DNA of 64,000 nucleotides from Pyrrhoderma lamaoense (taxonomy: Eukaryota; Basidiomycota; Agaricomycetes; Hymenochaetales; Hymenochaetaceae). Numbering within the stretch: position 1 is the stretch's first letter; the number at the start of each line of letters is the position of its first letter. Positions 1 through 13,299 of the stretch are shown piece after piece. The stretch spans positions 248,001 through 312,000 of the forward strand of contig NBAZ01000003.1 in NCBI GenBank assembly GCA_002794735.1. Reading direction: 5' to 3'. Made by a program: the position numbers and the translations under genes. Under the pieces are notes generated by a model. The model was not told the origin of the DNA, did no database searches, and saw only the letters and a program-made list of their open reading frames with translations.

Positions 1-1
1 C

Positions 2-497
2 TCAACTCGTGCTCCATCTGCATTTGGTTCCTACACATCGACTAGCGTTCGTCGCAAGCCGACTCGGAGACCGACTGTTGGAGGTAGTGGGGGTAGCTCA
101 CGTGGACGTGTTATGAGTGCTTATGAAGAAGAGGAGGAAGGGTATGTCAGTGGAGAATACGAGGAGACGTATGAACTTGCAAAGATCCGAGTGAAGGTTA
201 GCTATACTTTGTTGTTTAAGAAAACTAATAACTCACGTTTTATGTTAGTTACATTATCAGGATGATGTCCGTGGTATGACTATGACTCCCGAGATGCAAT
301 GGACTGAGTTTCTTGATCGAGTATCCCAGAAGTTTGGACGTCCGGCTACATCCTTAAATATGAAGTTCCAGGATGAAGATGGAGGGAAAATCTCTCTGCG
401 TGATGATTCTGACTTCGAGCTTGCGATCGAAACTGTACGCGAAGTTTCGAGGGGTCGTGCTGAGGGAAAGCTCCAAATATGGATTTCCGACCTTTAA
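2..497 (+). CDS. NADPH oxidase regulator NoxR (p67phox-like), C-terminal part
   Basis: Only the last part of the gene is present; it enters from the left edge. The visible first exon encodes a low-complexity, basic and Ser/Gly-rich linker, then an acidic stretch (YEEEEEGYVSGEYEE), then the start of a PB1 domain (KIRVK). An intron at about 197-248 (GTTAGC...TTAG) is followed by LHYQDDVRGM and the rest of the PB1 domain with its acidic OPCA-like segment (KFQDEDGGKISLRDDSDFEL), ending at TAA 495-497. In fungi NoxR activates NADPH oxidases NoxA/NoxB together with Rac, and its C-terminal PB1 binds partner PB1 proteins such as Cdc24. The family assignment rests on the position and sequence of this terminal PB1; the TPR region lies outside the window, so another PB1 protein is possible. 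The frame is intact here. Confidence 0.7.
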
Positions 498-976
498 ATT
501 GATCATTTTTGGCTTCAAGGCCTTTAAACTGGTTCAAACTCCTATACCTACCTAGATCAGTATTTTCTTTTTCGTCTTGTCTTCCATCCATGGGTCCGGT
601 CGCTTCATCGTGTAATTTTCTAAATGTCTCATTTTCTCTTGGATCTCTCGTCTCGTCTGCCTAGGTTCTTTTTTGTGTTCTTTCTTGAGTTCGTTAATCT
701 ATATGGTTATGTTCAATACCCTGATCCATCCCTTTATCCACGTTTCACAGAATTGTATTTTCTATATTTCACTAGATGAGTTCTTTTTGAACGTCATATT
801 TCATGGTCATCCTTGTTATACCACGAATTATCTTGTACTACACTGGCATATATGCTTGGCTTGCAGCTAGATTTCAATTTAAAATATACTACAACAAAAA
901 ATAAAGATGAAACAAATAGTCTATGTGTAGCATATACATATGACTTAGCTTTCTGAATTGTTTATGCATATGTTTC

Positions 977-1106
<130 letters not shown>

Positions 1107-2002
1107 TTTACTTATTGTGCTTTGGTTTTGCAGTCTTAGAAGTTTCGAATGTTGTGAGCAGATGTACCATATCTTATTAATAATTAAACCCGAAATGAAA
1201 TAAACCCCGTCTTATTGGTATATGACTAAGCGTTACAAGTATGATGTAGATTCCACACTCGCTGCCTTAGGACTTATGTTTATCCTACATGTCGTTGTGG
1301 ATTGCACTTCATGATCAACATATGCAGGCTCAGCTGTGTCTTGGCTGTCGACAAATATCTAATAATGTACTATCTGTACTGATTTGTTACGCGAGTAGCG
1401 CTTATACGCCGCCAAGATTATAGTTCTTTCCATTCCTGGTTGGAGTGATAAATACATCTGAACATGCCTCTGGTCACAAGGTCTCGTGAACGATGCAAAT
1501 TCTTCCATTCAGATAACAAGTTCAACGAATTCGCGCACAGAATCCCTGTGAACTCCAAGGATCTGGTATTCCTACGATCACAGGAGAGAAATGAAGAACC
1601 TCTCGACGCATTTTACTCATAAGACGCCTTCTGAAGCCTAAAGTTCTCGGCTTGTTAAACCTCTTTCTATTTAAAAATTGCAATACGCTCTGAAAATATA
1701 TACGACTTCAACTCTGCTGCGTTTCTCTCTATGGTTGGCGTAGTCTCCATTCAGCCTTTCATTACAAATATAGACTTTCTATAGGTCCTCGTGACCCTGG
1801 TTCCGAGAACCAGAAGCGACTGGCTTCAATGAAAAGGAAAAATATGAGAGGATGTGGATGGAAGAAGAATAAGGCACGAAGCTAATCGAAAATAGAATCT
1901 CATGACAAGAATAAGTATCTCTGTGATCTGAAAATATTCATGTGTATCATACTCGGCCCGTCAGGGAACATGGAAAAGAAAAGGACTGTGGGCTCCACCG
2001 TA

Positions 2003-2010
2003 TATAAAAG
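2003..2010 (+). promoter_or_regulatory. TATA box of the MFS transporter gene (copy 1)
   Basis: TATAAAAG lies 213 bp before the ATG at 2223. This implies a 5' leader of about 190 nt, or a leader intron. The motif fits a focused fungal promoter; the assignment is positional. Confidence 0.5.
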
Positions 2011-2222
2011 GAGCTCAGTCTAATAATGGTCCTTTCCACGGTGCTTTTGAGAACGACTGGTGTACTTACTATCGTCACTCATTCACATTTGATTGATACC
2101 GGTTCAACCAATCTACAGTACTAATTTCAACCTCGGAGAGTTCCCCAGTCAGATAAAGTCGAAGTTATTCCCCTCCCCATTTGTAATTCCTCCGGAGTTG
2201 TCTTGAACAACAACCCACCAAG

Positions 2223-4978
2223 ATGGCGACGATGAAACATGGCAAAGATGAAGACACTTCAAAAGCCATTGTGGAAGAAACTTACATAGAGAGATTCTCT
2301 ATGGACGAAAAGAACAGGACCGACTCTGATCTGGACGCAACAGATGCAATCGTCTTGGACCCATCTAAACGAGAGGCCGAGGAAAGACGGCTTGTGAGGA
2401 AGCTTGACCTCAGACTCATGCCAACGATCATCCTCATATTCATTATGAATTATATTGATGTATGTTTTTAGTAGATTTCGACGGTCTTTTAAGTATCTAA
2501 TCATGATTCACTTTGATATGCTAGAGGACTGCAGTGACGACTGCTAGGCTACAGGGACTTGAGTCAGACTTAGGCCTCAGTGGTACAGACACCGTACTTA
2601 TTGTGTTCACTTCGGTGCTAATTTTCTATGAATGATCAAGATATTCAGTATGATGCCGTCGTTGCGATCCTATATGCATCGTACTGTCCGGCCCAAATCC
2701 CTTCCAACATGGTATGTTTCATTTACTAAGCACATAGATGCTTTAAAGCTCAATGGTCTTTAAACAACCAAGATGTTAAACTACGTCTCCCGGTAAGTTC
2801 CACTTATTCTGATGCATGTGGGTCGAATGTATATCAACGGCATCCTGGATATAGTCCATCTTTCTATATCGGAATCTGTGTTGTAGCATGGGGGTTAGTG
2901 AGCGCTCTGACATCAGTAAGTCATTTTCAGATTTGTATTTAATTTTCATGGGAGTTTTTGGTGCTGATTGCTGTAATTTTCCAGATGACACAAAGCTTTG
3001 GTGGCATCATAGCGTGTCGCTTCTTCATAGGGCTTCCTGAAGCAGCATTTTATCCAGGTTCCATTTACCTTCTTTCTAGGTGGTACACGCGTAAGGTATG
3101 GGGCTTGTTGACCCTTCTACCATTTCCTTCTGTTTATCCCTTTCTTCAAAAAGGAACTCGCCTTCCGGTCCGCAATTCTCTACGGAGGTCTACTCATCTC
3201 AAATGCATTCGGAAGTGTGAGACATTGTTATGAAGTGACAAAATTGTACTATGTCTGATACCCGATTTCCTTTGAACATATAAAGTTACTTGCTGCTGGG
3301 ATTCTTGCTGGGATGGAAGGAAAGAGAGGGATACGCGGCTGGAGATGGTATGTATTCTTTTCATCTAAGATTGATGAAGGCTAGGAGGTAATTTACTTCA
3401 TGGCATCTCTCAGGCTTTTCATAATTGAAGGGGTGATCACCATTTGTATCGGGTTTTTATCAATGTTCGTGTTCATACGCAGTCTTAACTTCGACCAAAC
3501 TAATGTTTTCGGATGATACATGGCGATTCATAATGTTAGGTGGTCACTACCGGACTATGTGAGATTAATCTCGCCTCCATCCTACGTCACCACTAACGAG
3601 ATTTATCTATGATATAGCCAAATAACACTCGGTGGCTATCAAAGAAGGAATGCCGACTTGCTCAAGCCCGGCTCGCGGAAGACGCCGGAGAAGCAGATCA
3701 AGATCGAGAGGGAGAATCGTAAGTTTACTCCTTACAAGCTATAAAGGTTTTGGAGGGACTGAAACTCGCTTGCTTTGACAAAGAATGTGGCACGGTCTAA
3801 AGCTAGCTTGCAAAGACATAAAAGTGCCTATTTTCTCTGTGATGACATGCTCGCAATTGCTTGGTTTGAGCTTCGTGAACTTTTTCCCAACGTAAGCATT
3901 CAAGACTATATCGACCACTCTGGATATTCCTCAATCAACTGATCGGATCATTGAAATTGACGTTCGATCTTTATATACCAACAGGCTGACAGCGACACTT
4001 GGTTTCAACACAACTATAAGTTTACTTTTAGCTGCGTAAGTTCTTAATCTATATCCTCCGATCTCGAGTCGATCTAAAAATTACATTTAATGTGATCCTA
4101 CATCAAACTTGGGGATTTTCAAATTCTAGGCCTCCTTGGATCGCTGCTACAATAGTATGCTGTGCAAACGCATTCCACGCTGGTAAGTACATACGATTTT
4201 CTGGCAGCACACGGGTTCTCATGAACTTTCATCTTTTATCTCTCAAAAAAAAATTGGCATGTCCATAATACTGTTTTATGGGAAAACAGACAAGACCGGA
4301 GAACGTTTCTTCCATATCACTGTATATTGGTGGGGAGTAATTGTTGCATATATTATCGGGTTTCCACATTCTCGATTGGTGGAAGATATTTCGCTATGTT
4401 CTTGATGGCTTGTGGATATGCTGGTATGCTAGGAATGTCTATGGAATCTCATACTCTAATAAAATATGATCAGGTTTCTCATTAACATTGGTATGGGTAT
4501 CAAACGCCATACCACGTCCTCCAACAAAGCGCGCTGCCGCAATCGGAATTGTGAACGGTTTCGGAAATATTGGAAATTTGTATGTTGTATCGGTTTTGTT
4601 TCTCAGCTTAGAACTGTCTCGATTAATCTTCTGGTATACAGAGTGGGTTCATTTGCCTGGAAAGCTGAGTGGGGTCCCGAATATCATCAGTCAATGTTCA
4701 TTGGCATTGCAGCTTTAACCTTTAGCTCTATTCTTGCCTTCAGTACGTTTTACTCATAATGATACTGGAAGTCGCATACTAACTCCCTTCTCCCTACGAT
4801 TAAAATAAACTTAGTTATCCGGTGCATACTGGTATACGACAACAAGAAGCTGGATCAAGATGAACAAGGCGCTCTGAAGGGTGCGCATCGGGAACGAATA
4901 GAAGAGTTCGCGAGGCTGGAAGGCATCACTATCGAGGAAGCAATGGAAAGGAAGAAGGGGTTCAGATATCTGTACTAG
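2223..4978 (+). CDS. MFS transporter, allantoate permease (Dal5/ACS) type, copy 1
   Basis: About 500 residues spread over some 16 exons. The cytoplasmic N-terminus ends in EERRLVRKLDLRLMP, then TM1 (TIILIFIMNYID). Later exons give RTAVTTARLQGLESDLGLS, QYDAVVAILYASYCPAQIPS, YIGICVVAWGLVSALTS, ACRFFIGLPEAAFYPGSIYL and LLSRWYTRK, a typical order for the anion:cation symporter group (allantoate, pantothenate or vitamin transporters). The C-terminus is KLDQDEQGALKGA...RKKGFRYLY. Introns worked out by eye include 2460-2524, 2583-2640, 2793-2854, 3465-3539 and 3892-3984. The exon at about 4290-4423 loses frame at TTT 4361-4363; one extra T gives YIIGFSTFSIGGRYFAMFL and restores agreement with the paralogue at 56.7 kb. 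That looks like a homopolymer error. The transported substrate cannot be read from sequence. Confidence 0.85.
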
Positions 4979-7502
4979 TGATTTTCAGCAGACAAATTTT
5001 TGAAGCGTGCAATGGGGAATCTTGACTGTACTTTTACACTATAATACTTCAATACATCCGATTATGCGATCTTGGAATCATCATAAGTGGTCTACTGAAA
5101 ATCGGTATAAAGTTCTAACTGTCATTTAACTTGATTTTGATGTTGGTGATTCATATGTCAAGCACTTTTAGATATCTTCACACATCCTTCAAATTGTCTA
5201 AGGAGCTACTTGTACTTTACTGAACATAGCATTTTATATTCTTGTCTGGAATAGCTCTAAATGAACGATGATGTTTTATAACCCATAGAAACTCATGACT
5301 GGATAATACCTGATGATGAGCCAATAATCCTAAAGCGGAGCAACCACGTATAGTGATTTATAGACTACTTCACTCAGAGATCCTATAAAAACCTTATTCG
5401 AGTTCTTTATTCCTGGGCAGTTCCTCAGCAGTCGAGGAGTTAGGAAATTTCATTCTAACTTTCATTCTAAGTATTTACAATGCGTATCATGTCGGCAAAG
5501 TCTTGGGATGCTGGAATAGTAGTACTACCACTGAAGATGTGCAATTTTGGAAAGCTTCTTTGAGAGTTTTACCTATTCTCACTATACGCATCTCTCAGCT
5601 GTGAGAGTTAAGTGTGAGATTTTCTTTAAGATATATTCTCTTTCCAGTATGGTTCTCGAGCCCTAGGTAGTTTTAGTGTTGCCGTTGAATCTCGAGTCTC
5701 AATATACGAGTTTCGAGGCAACCTTTAAAAGGGTTGGATCCTTGATAAAAATCCTGATTAAATTATAGTTTAACAGAAGTAGGTGACTAACTGTATGAGA
5801 TAGTTACTTATGGTATATGATATCAGAGGTCACAAGCACTACTATAGGAGTTGAGATAGTACTTGACTCTTGTGGTTCTCGCTGACGATACATTTTGTGA
5901 TGAAGCCATCCTCAATGCTTCCCTGATGTTTATATGTATGTCAGCTTTTTTCTCCAATACGCAAATCTTTCTTAACTTCGACTCATATAAAGTGTTCTCT
6001 ATGTCCACGTATCATGCTCATGCAACATTTCAAGAGAAGCGATAAGGATTCGTGTGTACACAACCTTGTTATGCAAGGTGTGGTGGTATAGTTCGAAACG
6101 TTTTCTGATTTCATTAGATGTCTTCATATTGTAGGAGGTATCTAATAATTTCTACCCTGGTGATTATGTAAATCATTTTGAGCATTGTCTACTAGTTGTA
6201 TTTGTATCTGTACTTTAGAAGATAGAGATCTTACCTTCAGAGGCGAATCTTCGTGTCTTTACATTTCTTACTTCTCTCCTGTTGTGAAGAAACTTGAACC
6301 ATAACGTGGCCCTTGATTATACTTGTGGTCTGTCTCCTTTCCTTTTGCCTTTGATCGCTAGCTTATTGTCTATATGAACACTATGAGCTTTCCCAAAATT
6401 CTACGGCCCTAACAGTCTGTAATAGATACAATGAGTTGAAAGGAATCGAAAGGAAGATAATCCGATATATGATTGCCTTCATGATGCCAAAGATGCCTAG
6501 GTCTAAAGTAGACTTCATAGTGTCTACTTTTTACTGCATAACCTATACTCAGAGACTAAGCTAACACTTTCAAAGAAAAATAAAATCATAATAAATCTAA
6601 AACAACAAATAAAGCTATTTGTAATGTTTCTAATAGTAAGAAAGAGATTAAAACATACCTTACTATTAGTGTCGTCCAAGTGCTCGTGCCAGAAGACTCG
6701 TAAGGCGAGAGACGCAAACGTTATTCGTCTTGAACGAAATACTAGTGTATTTTAGAGGTTTAAAAACAAAAATAATGCTTAATCTATTCTAATCTCATGT
6801 AAGCCCGCGAGCCGATAAGATGACGCTCTGAGCCATTGTAATGGCAGTATCACAGTGTAGAATATGATTGTATGAAGCTCCTTACTATCAACATTTGAAG
6901 GAAAAGTACATATTAATTTGGGAGTGCTAAACAATAACATGCCTCCAAGCTTTGGAACGCAATAGATCATCAAAAAAAACCACTTAGGTTCTCGAGGAAG
7001 ACAAGAAAGGAAATGAGGTCATGAGGCGGCGTAAAAATATTAAACGATATTGAGAGAGGTGAGATCGAGATCGAAAAAGGGGGACAAGCGAAGAAGTAGA
7101 CTTGGTATATCTCGTTCCACATGCGCAACAGACAAACTGAAATATCGAAGAAAAAAAGAGATAATCGTTGAAAGCTAAAATGAAGTCGTGTATGTGGCTT
7201 GCAATGCCACCGTTCTGTCGATGTGAGTATAGAAACTGATATGCGAGGAGTCGTGATGTAGATATGCATGGACAAGTTGGGATAAACGTGAATATTAACT
7301 ATACAAATGAAGAAAGAAAAGGGGAATATGCATGTCATGATGCGAAATCTCTAGAAAATAAATTAAAAATCTGTGTATGTTAAGCATAAGCGTATCACGA
7401 TAAGAAAGAGAAAAAACGATGCACGAACAAAAATGATTCTGATGTGAAGTAGGGTTCATAACTGGGAGTTCACTTAGTTCTGGGATGTGGATCAAAGACA
7501 GC
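4979..7502. other. Gene-free stretch
   Basis: Only short, unconvincing open frames on both strands. It holds the 3' flanks of the convergent MFS and Trk A genes and one small inverted repeat at 6630-6669. Confidence 0.55.
6630..6669. repeat. Short inverted repeat (11-bp arms, 18-nt spacer)
   Basis: CTAATAGTAAG at 6630-6640 is the exact reverse complement of CTTACTATTAG at 6659-6669. It could fold as a hairpin in RNA from either strand. There is no T run of the bacterial kind and no link to a gene end that I can see. Confidence 0.6.
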
Positions 7503-10500
7503 TTATACATCAAAGCTAGTCCGCCCCTTGAGAGGGCTACCTTCTCCAGATTCTTTTGGCTTGTCTTGATTGGATCCAGAGCTAGAGCCGTTATTGTCGT
7601 CTTCACTCGATCGTAATTCCTGTTTGAGAGGGCTCGCCGTCCTTTTGCTACTTCGTTCCATGATCTCATCTGATGTTTCATCTTCATTACCAATTTCATT
7701 TTCATTGCATGTATCTTCCTCTTCACTATCTTCTTCATCTTCCATGCCATTGTTGTTTGAAAGACCCGGAGCTTTCTTGAATTCGAACGGAAGCATTACA
7801 GCACGATCAATAGCAACTGGTAAGCCACGATGTCGTCCACGAAGCATAACGGCACAAACGATAAGCTTGGATCCTGGTGTCAATGCACCTGAGAACGAGA
7901 AGCTTGCCTAATCCGCGATTTTTCAGCTTTCTTTTTCTCTAAGATGCTAGGCCGACAAAATGTGAAACACTTACGTATGGAACACCCAAGCTTAGCCCGA
8001 CATCGCCATATGCAGATATCAACTCAAATACTAAAGATAATCATTCTAATTAGCATCAACCTGAAGGAACCTGCTCTCTGACAATACTGACTAATAGCGA
8101 AAAGCGTGAACCACTGAAGATTTTGTTCATCTTGAATCTTGGATCTCTCAATGATACATACTACAAAAAACGCGAGTCCCAGCCACCACATGTCTAACGT
8201 ACAAGTTCTTATTTAGAAATTATGTCATAGAAAGAGGTAGTACCTTGACTCACCGAATGCCAATTGTCTGCGTGCATGCCAAGATAGATATCGACCCCAA
8301 ACGGTTATCCTATCCCCTTCAGGATTAGGCTCAACCTCATCTTCATCTTCAAACACTCCTAGCGATTTTTCTTCATAGACATTTGTTGATCTAACACTAA
8401 GGGCAATTGGGTCTAAGTAGAGATACAAAAGTTAAGTTGCATTATTCGAAGTACCAGCCCAGTCAGCGAAAAGAGTTTCGTCACATACGAATGTAGATAC
8501 TCACAAACACTGATATACATCATCATTACATACAATGCCCTGGTACACAATACTCGTGTCAGCCACCAAAGCGCTATGGAAAGGGAGGCAAGCATATGCG
8601 TTGTTTTACTTACTGCACAGCAGGAGCAAGCTGAGACAATGATACAGTAGCGAAACCAGCTGCGCGCACGGCTGTCGCTTGCAACAGCCAATCACGAATC
8701 GTACTCCGAGAGGAATTGACTCAAATGCGCTGTTGCCGATGTCTAGCACAAGAAAGAAAAACCAATCCGTCCCACTATAATAGAGTTTGCGAATATAATT
8801 AGTAACGTGATAATGATGATTATAGTATAAGTAAAATAATCAAATTTATAAGGACTAGATTGGCTTACTTAAGGATAAGTAGTACGGTCAACAAAAACCA
8901 CGTCTGGTGAGAAGGGAAAAGATAGACGAAACATCTTCTTGGTGATCAAGCAAAAAGTGCAGTGTTTCATTGAGTTGAGAGCTTTTAGGAACGAGTTTCG
9001 TGATAATCCAGCTATTGCAATAGAGTCGTTAGTTAACCTTGTTAATGATATGATTACAATGACTTACATCATGAAACGCAAGCTTTATCCACCATTTCCA
9101 CCAAAAGATCAAATTAGAAATTGAAGGGCTAATTATTTGAAATTATGAGAAAACTCACAAAACTGGCTATGAGAAGTTTGTTGCTAAGTTAGAGTCGTAC
9201 TAATGACAGAAGAGAGTGGACTTACAAACGCGGTATTCCCTGCTAAGATTAGTATCATCATAAAAACAATCATTGGGTATGCCCTCTGGTACGGAGTCAT
9301 ACTCTGGTCAGATAGACTCATCCCGTGTTCGTGAACGCGCTAACAACTTGAAAGGCTGCAAACCATGCCGGCGCAACTTTCTTATGCACCTCTGGCGGTT
9401 CAAATGTCTCTTTCCAGCGCGGCTGAGATATATAGGGTGCGATAACCGTGAATGCCAAAAGCTGAATAAAAATATAATAAAAGGAAACAAGATAGAGAAG
9501 CGCGGTTAGAGCGCGATACTCAACACCACCAAGCTCTTCAAGGTGAGAAGCGGTTAGAAGGTGGAATTGGGAATTTCTTCCAACCGTAGCATTGAATGAT
9601 ATGTAATTGACTGATCGGATATTATCGCCATCTAGAGTTGTGCCTCCGCTTGGCCAATCTGAGTCTGGATGGTCTGCGTTCTCGGAATAGTCAACGTGCG
9701 GACGAAGCGCTTCTCCAAACTAGGGAACCACTTTCTTAGAAGCCTCATGATCAACACCGGAGGGTACGGGAATCCTCCATAACCTCTATGCATTGAATTC
9801 ATGGTCTTCCTTTCTCGTTCTTTTTCGAATTCCCTATCCTTCAATTTGCCCTGCCTCGATGCTTTGCTAGGACTTCTTAGGCTCCCTCGGGACCTCTGCG
9901 AGAGATGAGATCGGTGTGTAAGCATGGTCGTTGTCCTTCGATTCATAGGTATGCCAGCTGGCCCATCACGATCGTCGTGAACAATTTCAACTTCAATAGA
10001 AGGAGGACTTTGAGAACGCTGAGGTATGCCATAACTCGACCCGGCATACCCAGGATAATTTGCAACAGAGCTAGAACCGACGTAATTTGCATAGCTTGAA
10101 GAGTCGACGAATGAAGCCCGCCGATCCCGAGACTTTGACGGCCTCCGCCCACGCAGCACCCCTTCGTTCCTTTCGTTCCGGTCATTCCGATCGGGAGGAG
10201 TACGGAACTCGACTGTCAGTGTATGCCCCAGAGGAACACCACTCCCACCCACTCTGGAACCTTGTGTTTGTGACGGAGGTACTAATGACTGTAAGGTAGA
10301 AGTACGAGCCAGTATCGGGGCAAGGGTATCCATATTATTTGTATTTTCCGCGAAAGGTACAACAGTGCCACTGGATTCAGTGTTTGGACTATCATTCTCA
10401 GAGGAATGAGTATTGGATTCGGGGTTTCTAAAAAGCAAATTTTGCATGAGTATATATTAAAAGCAAGAAGGATCGGACGAAGTAAAGAGTGTCATTGCTG

Positions 10501-11458
10501 TATACCTACAATGATTGAAACTTTTTCTCGCTTTCTGGTATCGGTGTGGGAGCAGGCGTTATAGGAAGGTCAGTGGGTTCTGATATAACACCGTTGGGAT
10601 CAACAGGTTTTGGTGCATCATCCATCCTTCTGATCATCTCAGGCCGTAGTTTTGATAGTTGTAATGACTTGCGATGAAAAAATCCGAATTTTTTTCTTTC
10701 ACCAATCTTTTCCTTCTTGTGTTTATCTTTAGCAATAGGCTCCTTCTCCTCTAAAACGGGAGATAGCTGTTGTTCCAAATGAGTCATTTGAGTTTGCGGT
10801 GCTTCGACATTTGAAAAAGTCCTTGTAAAGACTCGGGATAGTCTTCGTCTGAAAGAACCGTTGTCTGCACCAGGCTCTCCAGACTCAATCACACGTCGCC
10901 TTCGTTCAAGTTCAGCATCAATGATATTCTGAAATCGTTTTGCAAAATATCTCCTAAAATGTCGAGCGATTCAAAGCATCGAGTGAGCAAGTCCATTTCG
11001 CAGCCAACCGAACAATGATGTCTTACCTCCTTATAAAAACCATCACCCACGAGACAACCACCTATCAGATCAGGGTCAGTGAAAATGCAATCTTATCTTG
11101 AAATGAGGAGCGAATATTAGCACATACTGGACTCCCAATAGCTGACTGTATAAATAACAACGCCTGTTGGAAACCTGTCAATGAACTAATGTCCAGTGTC
11201 GCGAGTCCACAGACGGTGATAGCGGAAACACAATTAAACAATGCATCGATATATGGGACGTGTGTTTCCCCGTTCGCAGCATAGAAGATTGCAGAAAAAA
11301 TGAGAGGTGTGAAAGTGCTATGATGTTCAAAAATGTGAGTTGGGTTTCGTTAAGCGATCAGAAGCGGTTTGCACTAACAAGAAGAGAACATGTATTCGGA
11401 AGAAATTGAGATGCTTTCTAAGTTTTTTGGTTGAAAGCCATGGCTTGTCTCTAGCCAT
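7503..11458 (-). CDS. Trk-family potassium transporter, copy A (long-loop form)
   Basis: Plasma-membrane K+ uptake protein of the fungal Trk1/Trk2 family. The start chosen is ATG at 11458 (MARDKPWLSTKKLRKHLNFF). All four pore-loop regions are visible in order: TVCGLATLD; AFTNTGMS; VRAAGFATVSLSQLAP; ISAYGDVGLSLGVPY. Between the first and second lies a long hydrophilic cytoplasmic loop (about 10900-9640) rich in Ser, Arg and charged repeats, as in Trk1. Conserved segments DPIALSVRSTNVYEEKSLG and WGRYLSWHARRQLAF follow the third pore loop. The tail is acidic. The frame breaks at single bases near 8686, 8941, 9322 and about 9665; at 8941 and 9322 a run is one base shorter than in copy B, which is intact there. 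I treat these as probable sequence errors. Paralogue at 18.8-21.3 kb. Confidence 0.85.
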
Positions 11459-11631
11459 TGAGCACTGGCGAAGCTAGTACTCGCTTCTAGTAGGTTTTAG
11501 TAGTTCGTAGTTGAGGTTTCGGAGGGGGGAACTGGGTCTGCCGATTGTGGCGATCACGTATAGCATGATAAATGTGCATCCGATATAAGTAGTTTCAAAA
11601 TTTATATTATAATCAATGTAAATAACTATAT

Positions 11632-11842
11632 ATACTATACTCACAAAAGTTTTGCGACAGCATGAGATTTAATGAAAAAATATATAGACTTAGTATATAG
11701 TATTATTAATTTATATACATATAATTCTATCTATTATCTTTAGCTAACATACATATTTGATTAGAACGAAGACGTGTAGTTCTTGTACAATATCTAAGAC
11801 AGATGAATTACAAGGTGTCGCAAAACTTTGTGAGTATAGTAT
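11632..11842. mobile_element. MITE, copy 1 (about 211 bp, TIRs about 27 bp)
   Basis: The left end reads ATACTATACTCACAAAAG then TTTTGCGACA. The right end is its reverse complement apart from one A in the run. The interior is AT-rich and encodes nothing. A near-identical copy lies in the opposite orientation at 12547-12755. The outermost TA may be the target duplication of a Tc1/mariner-type transposase; this is inference. The copy sits about 175 bp upstream of the Trk A start codon. Confidence 0.85.
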
Positions 11843-12546
11843 GTGTACAGTGGAGTCAAACACTTGGCCATAGGAAATATTAATAGACATTTTTATCTAT
11901 CTATATCCACTCACCATCACTCAATCATCATGATGGACTCGATCTCCGTCTCAAAAATACTTGTATCTACTGCGTTGTCAGATTTTCAAATACGACTTAA
12001 ATTCGGCTCTTTCTCTCAATATTCAATGATTGTGCATTTACATTGAGCCACAAGATACCATATATAATTCATGGACAGAAGTACTAGAAAGAAGGACATC
12101 TCACTAATCTAGTCTTGCACTCGCACTTAGAAACCTCCTTTGATCATTGGATCTGGCTGAAATCCATAATATCAAACGGCAATTGAGCGCTGAACCATTA
12201 TAAGATCCGTTGATATCTTCAGTAGCTGCGGGAAGTAGTTGTCTCAGGTTTCGAATAGCGTCTTGGTTTCTACTTCAGGTTGCAGGAATGCCTTGTGACT
12301 GCTCCATATATCGTTCAACTTCGAGTATTCGTGTTTTGGCATCGGAATTTCTTGGACAAGGGCTAGACAATTCAACTCTATATTCTAGAAGGAAGCTGGG
12401 AGATAAGAAGGAGAAGAACAGGTAAAACAAGGGTGAAAGTACCACACCCAAAGTAAAGACAGGCTAGCCTGGGAAGGTTGTACAAATGACAAGAATCGAG
12501 AAGAAGTTTAGGGTGTAAATGAAAGTAGGAGGCGATGGAAGACGAC

Positions 12547-12755
12547 ATACTATACTCACAAAAGTTTGCGACACACTTGTAATTCATCTGTCTTAGATAT
12601 TGTACAAGAACTACACGTCTTCGTTCTAATCAAATATGTATGTTAGCTAAAGATAATAGATAGAATTATATGTATATAAATTAATAATACTATATACTAA
12701 GTCTATATATTTTTCATTAAATCTCATGCTGTCGCAAACTTTGTGAGTATAGTAT
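12547..12755. mobile_element. MITE, copy 2, inverted relative to copy 1
   Basis: About 209 bp with the same terminal inverted repeats (ATACTATACTCACAAAAG inward). Its whole interior matches copy 1 in reverse orientation, differing mainly by one-base length changes in A or T runs. The two copies flank a 704-bp spacer (11843-12546). No transposase is present, so mobility would depend on an element elsewhere. Confidence 0.85.
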
Positions 12756-13299
12756 GAACTGACAATAACAACAAGAAGGCAATACTTCTTATCGATATAA
12801 ACGACCAGCTACGTGGGCGTGTGGGCTGGGGGGCTGATCATATAAGTACTGATGAAATCAACAGTATATCTAGCTATCACGGTGCTCCCTATCGTCTTCT
12901 ATAGTGAATTTATATATAATACGGTCAGCTGCTGGTGTTGTTTCATTACCATTCATGCGCTACCAACGCTTCTAGTCTTCACTGTATACACAGCTGTCGC
13001 GAGACCCCTTCATTTCAAGGATTAATATCCATTGAAGATGACTTCCAGGCCCTTGGTACACTCGGACGCATCGTTTCCCCATCTTGCCAACGTTGGCGAG
13101 CTCTCACATGATGTGAACCTCAACTTGATCGGCGAGGAAAGATGCCAGTTTGGAGTCCTACTTTCCGCTTCTTTATCCGAAAGCTGGGGTTCGCAGAAGT
13201 AACATTTTCGTGCTCATCTCAGAGGAAACGTTTGCATCTATATTGCTTATTCTCTCAGAAATGAGAGAAAGAATTGAAGTGCTGAGATCGTAACGGCCT

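Larger units (their letters stand above)
11459..13299. other. Trk A upstream / X1 downstream region with MITE pair
   Basis: Apart from the two MITEs, parts resemble the matching interval upstream of Trk B. CGATATAAGTAGTT near 11580 matches 21395, and the segment near 12395 (AAGCTGGGAGATAAGAAG) resembles 21913. The stretch 12770-13050 resembles 15250-15510, downstream of X copy 2. No convincing gene is present. Confidence 0.6.

Noticed and set aside
7570..7911. 113-codon plus-strand frame rich in Ser and Leu
   Set aside because: It is the antisense shadow of the acidic, Ser-rich Trk A tail.
7503..11458. Calling Trk copy A a pseudogene because of several frame breaks
   Set aside because: The protein-level conservation is high, the breaks are single-base run-length changes, and the same kind of break occurs in Hsp70 and other conserved genes.
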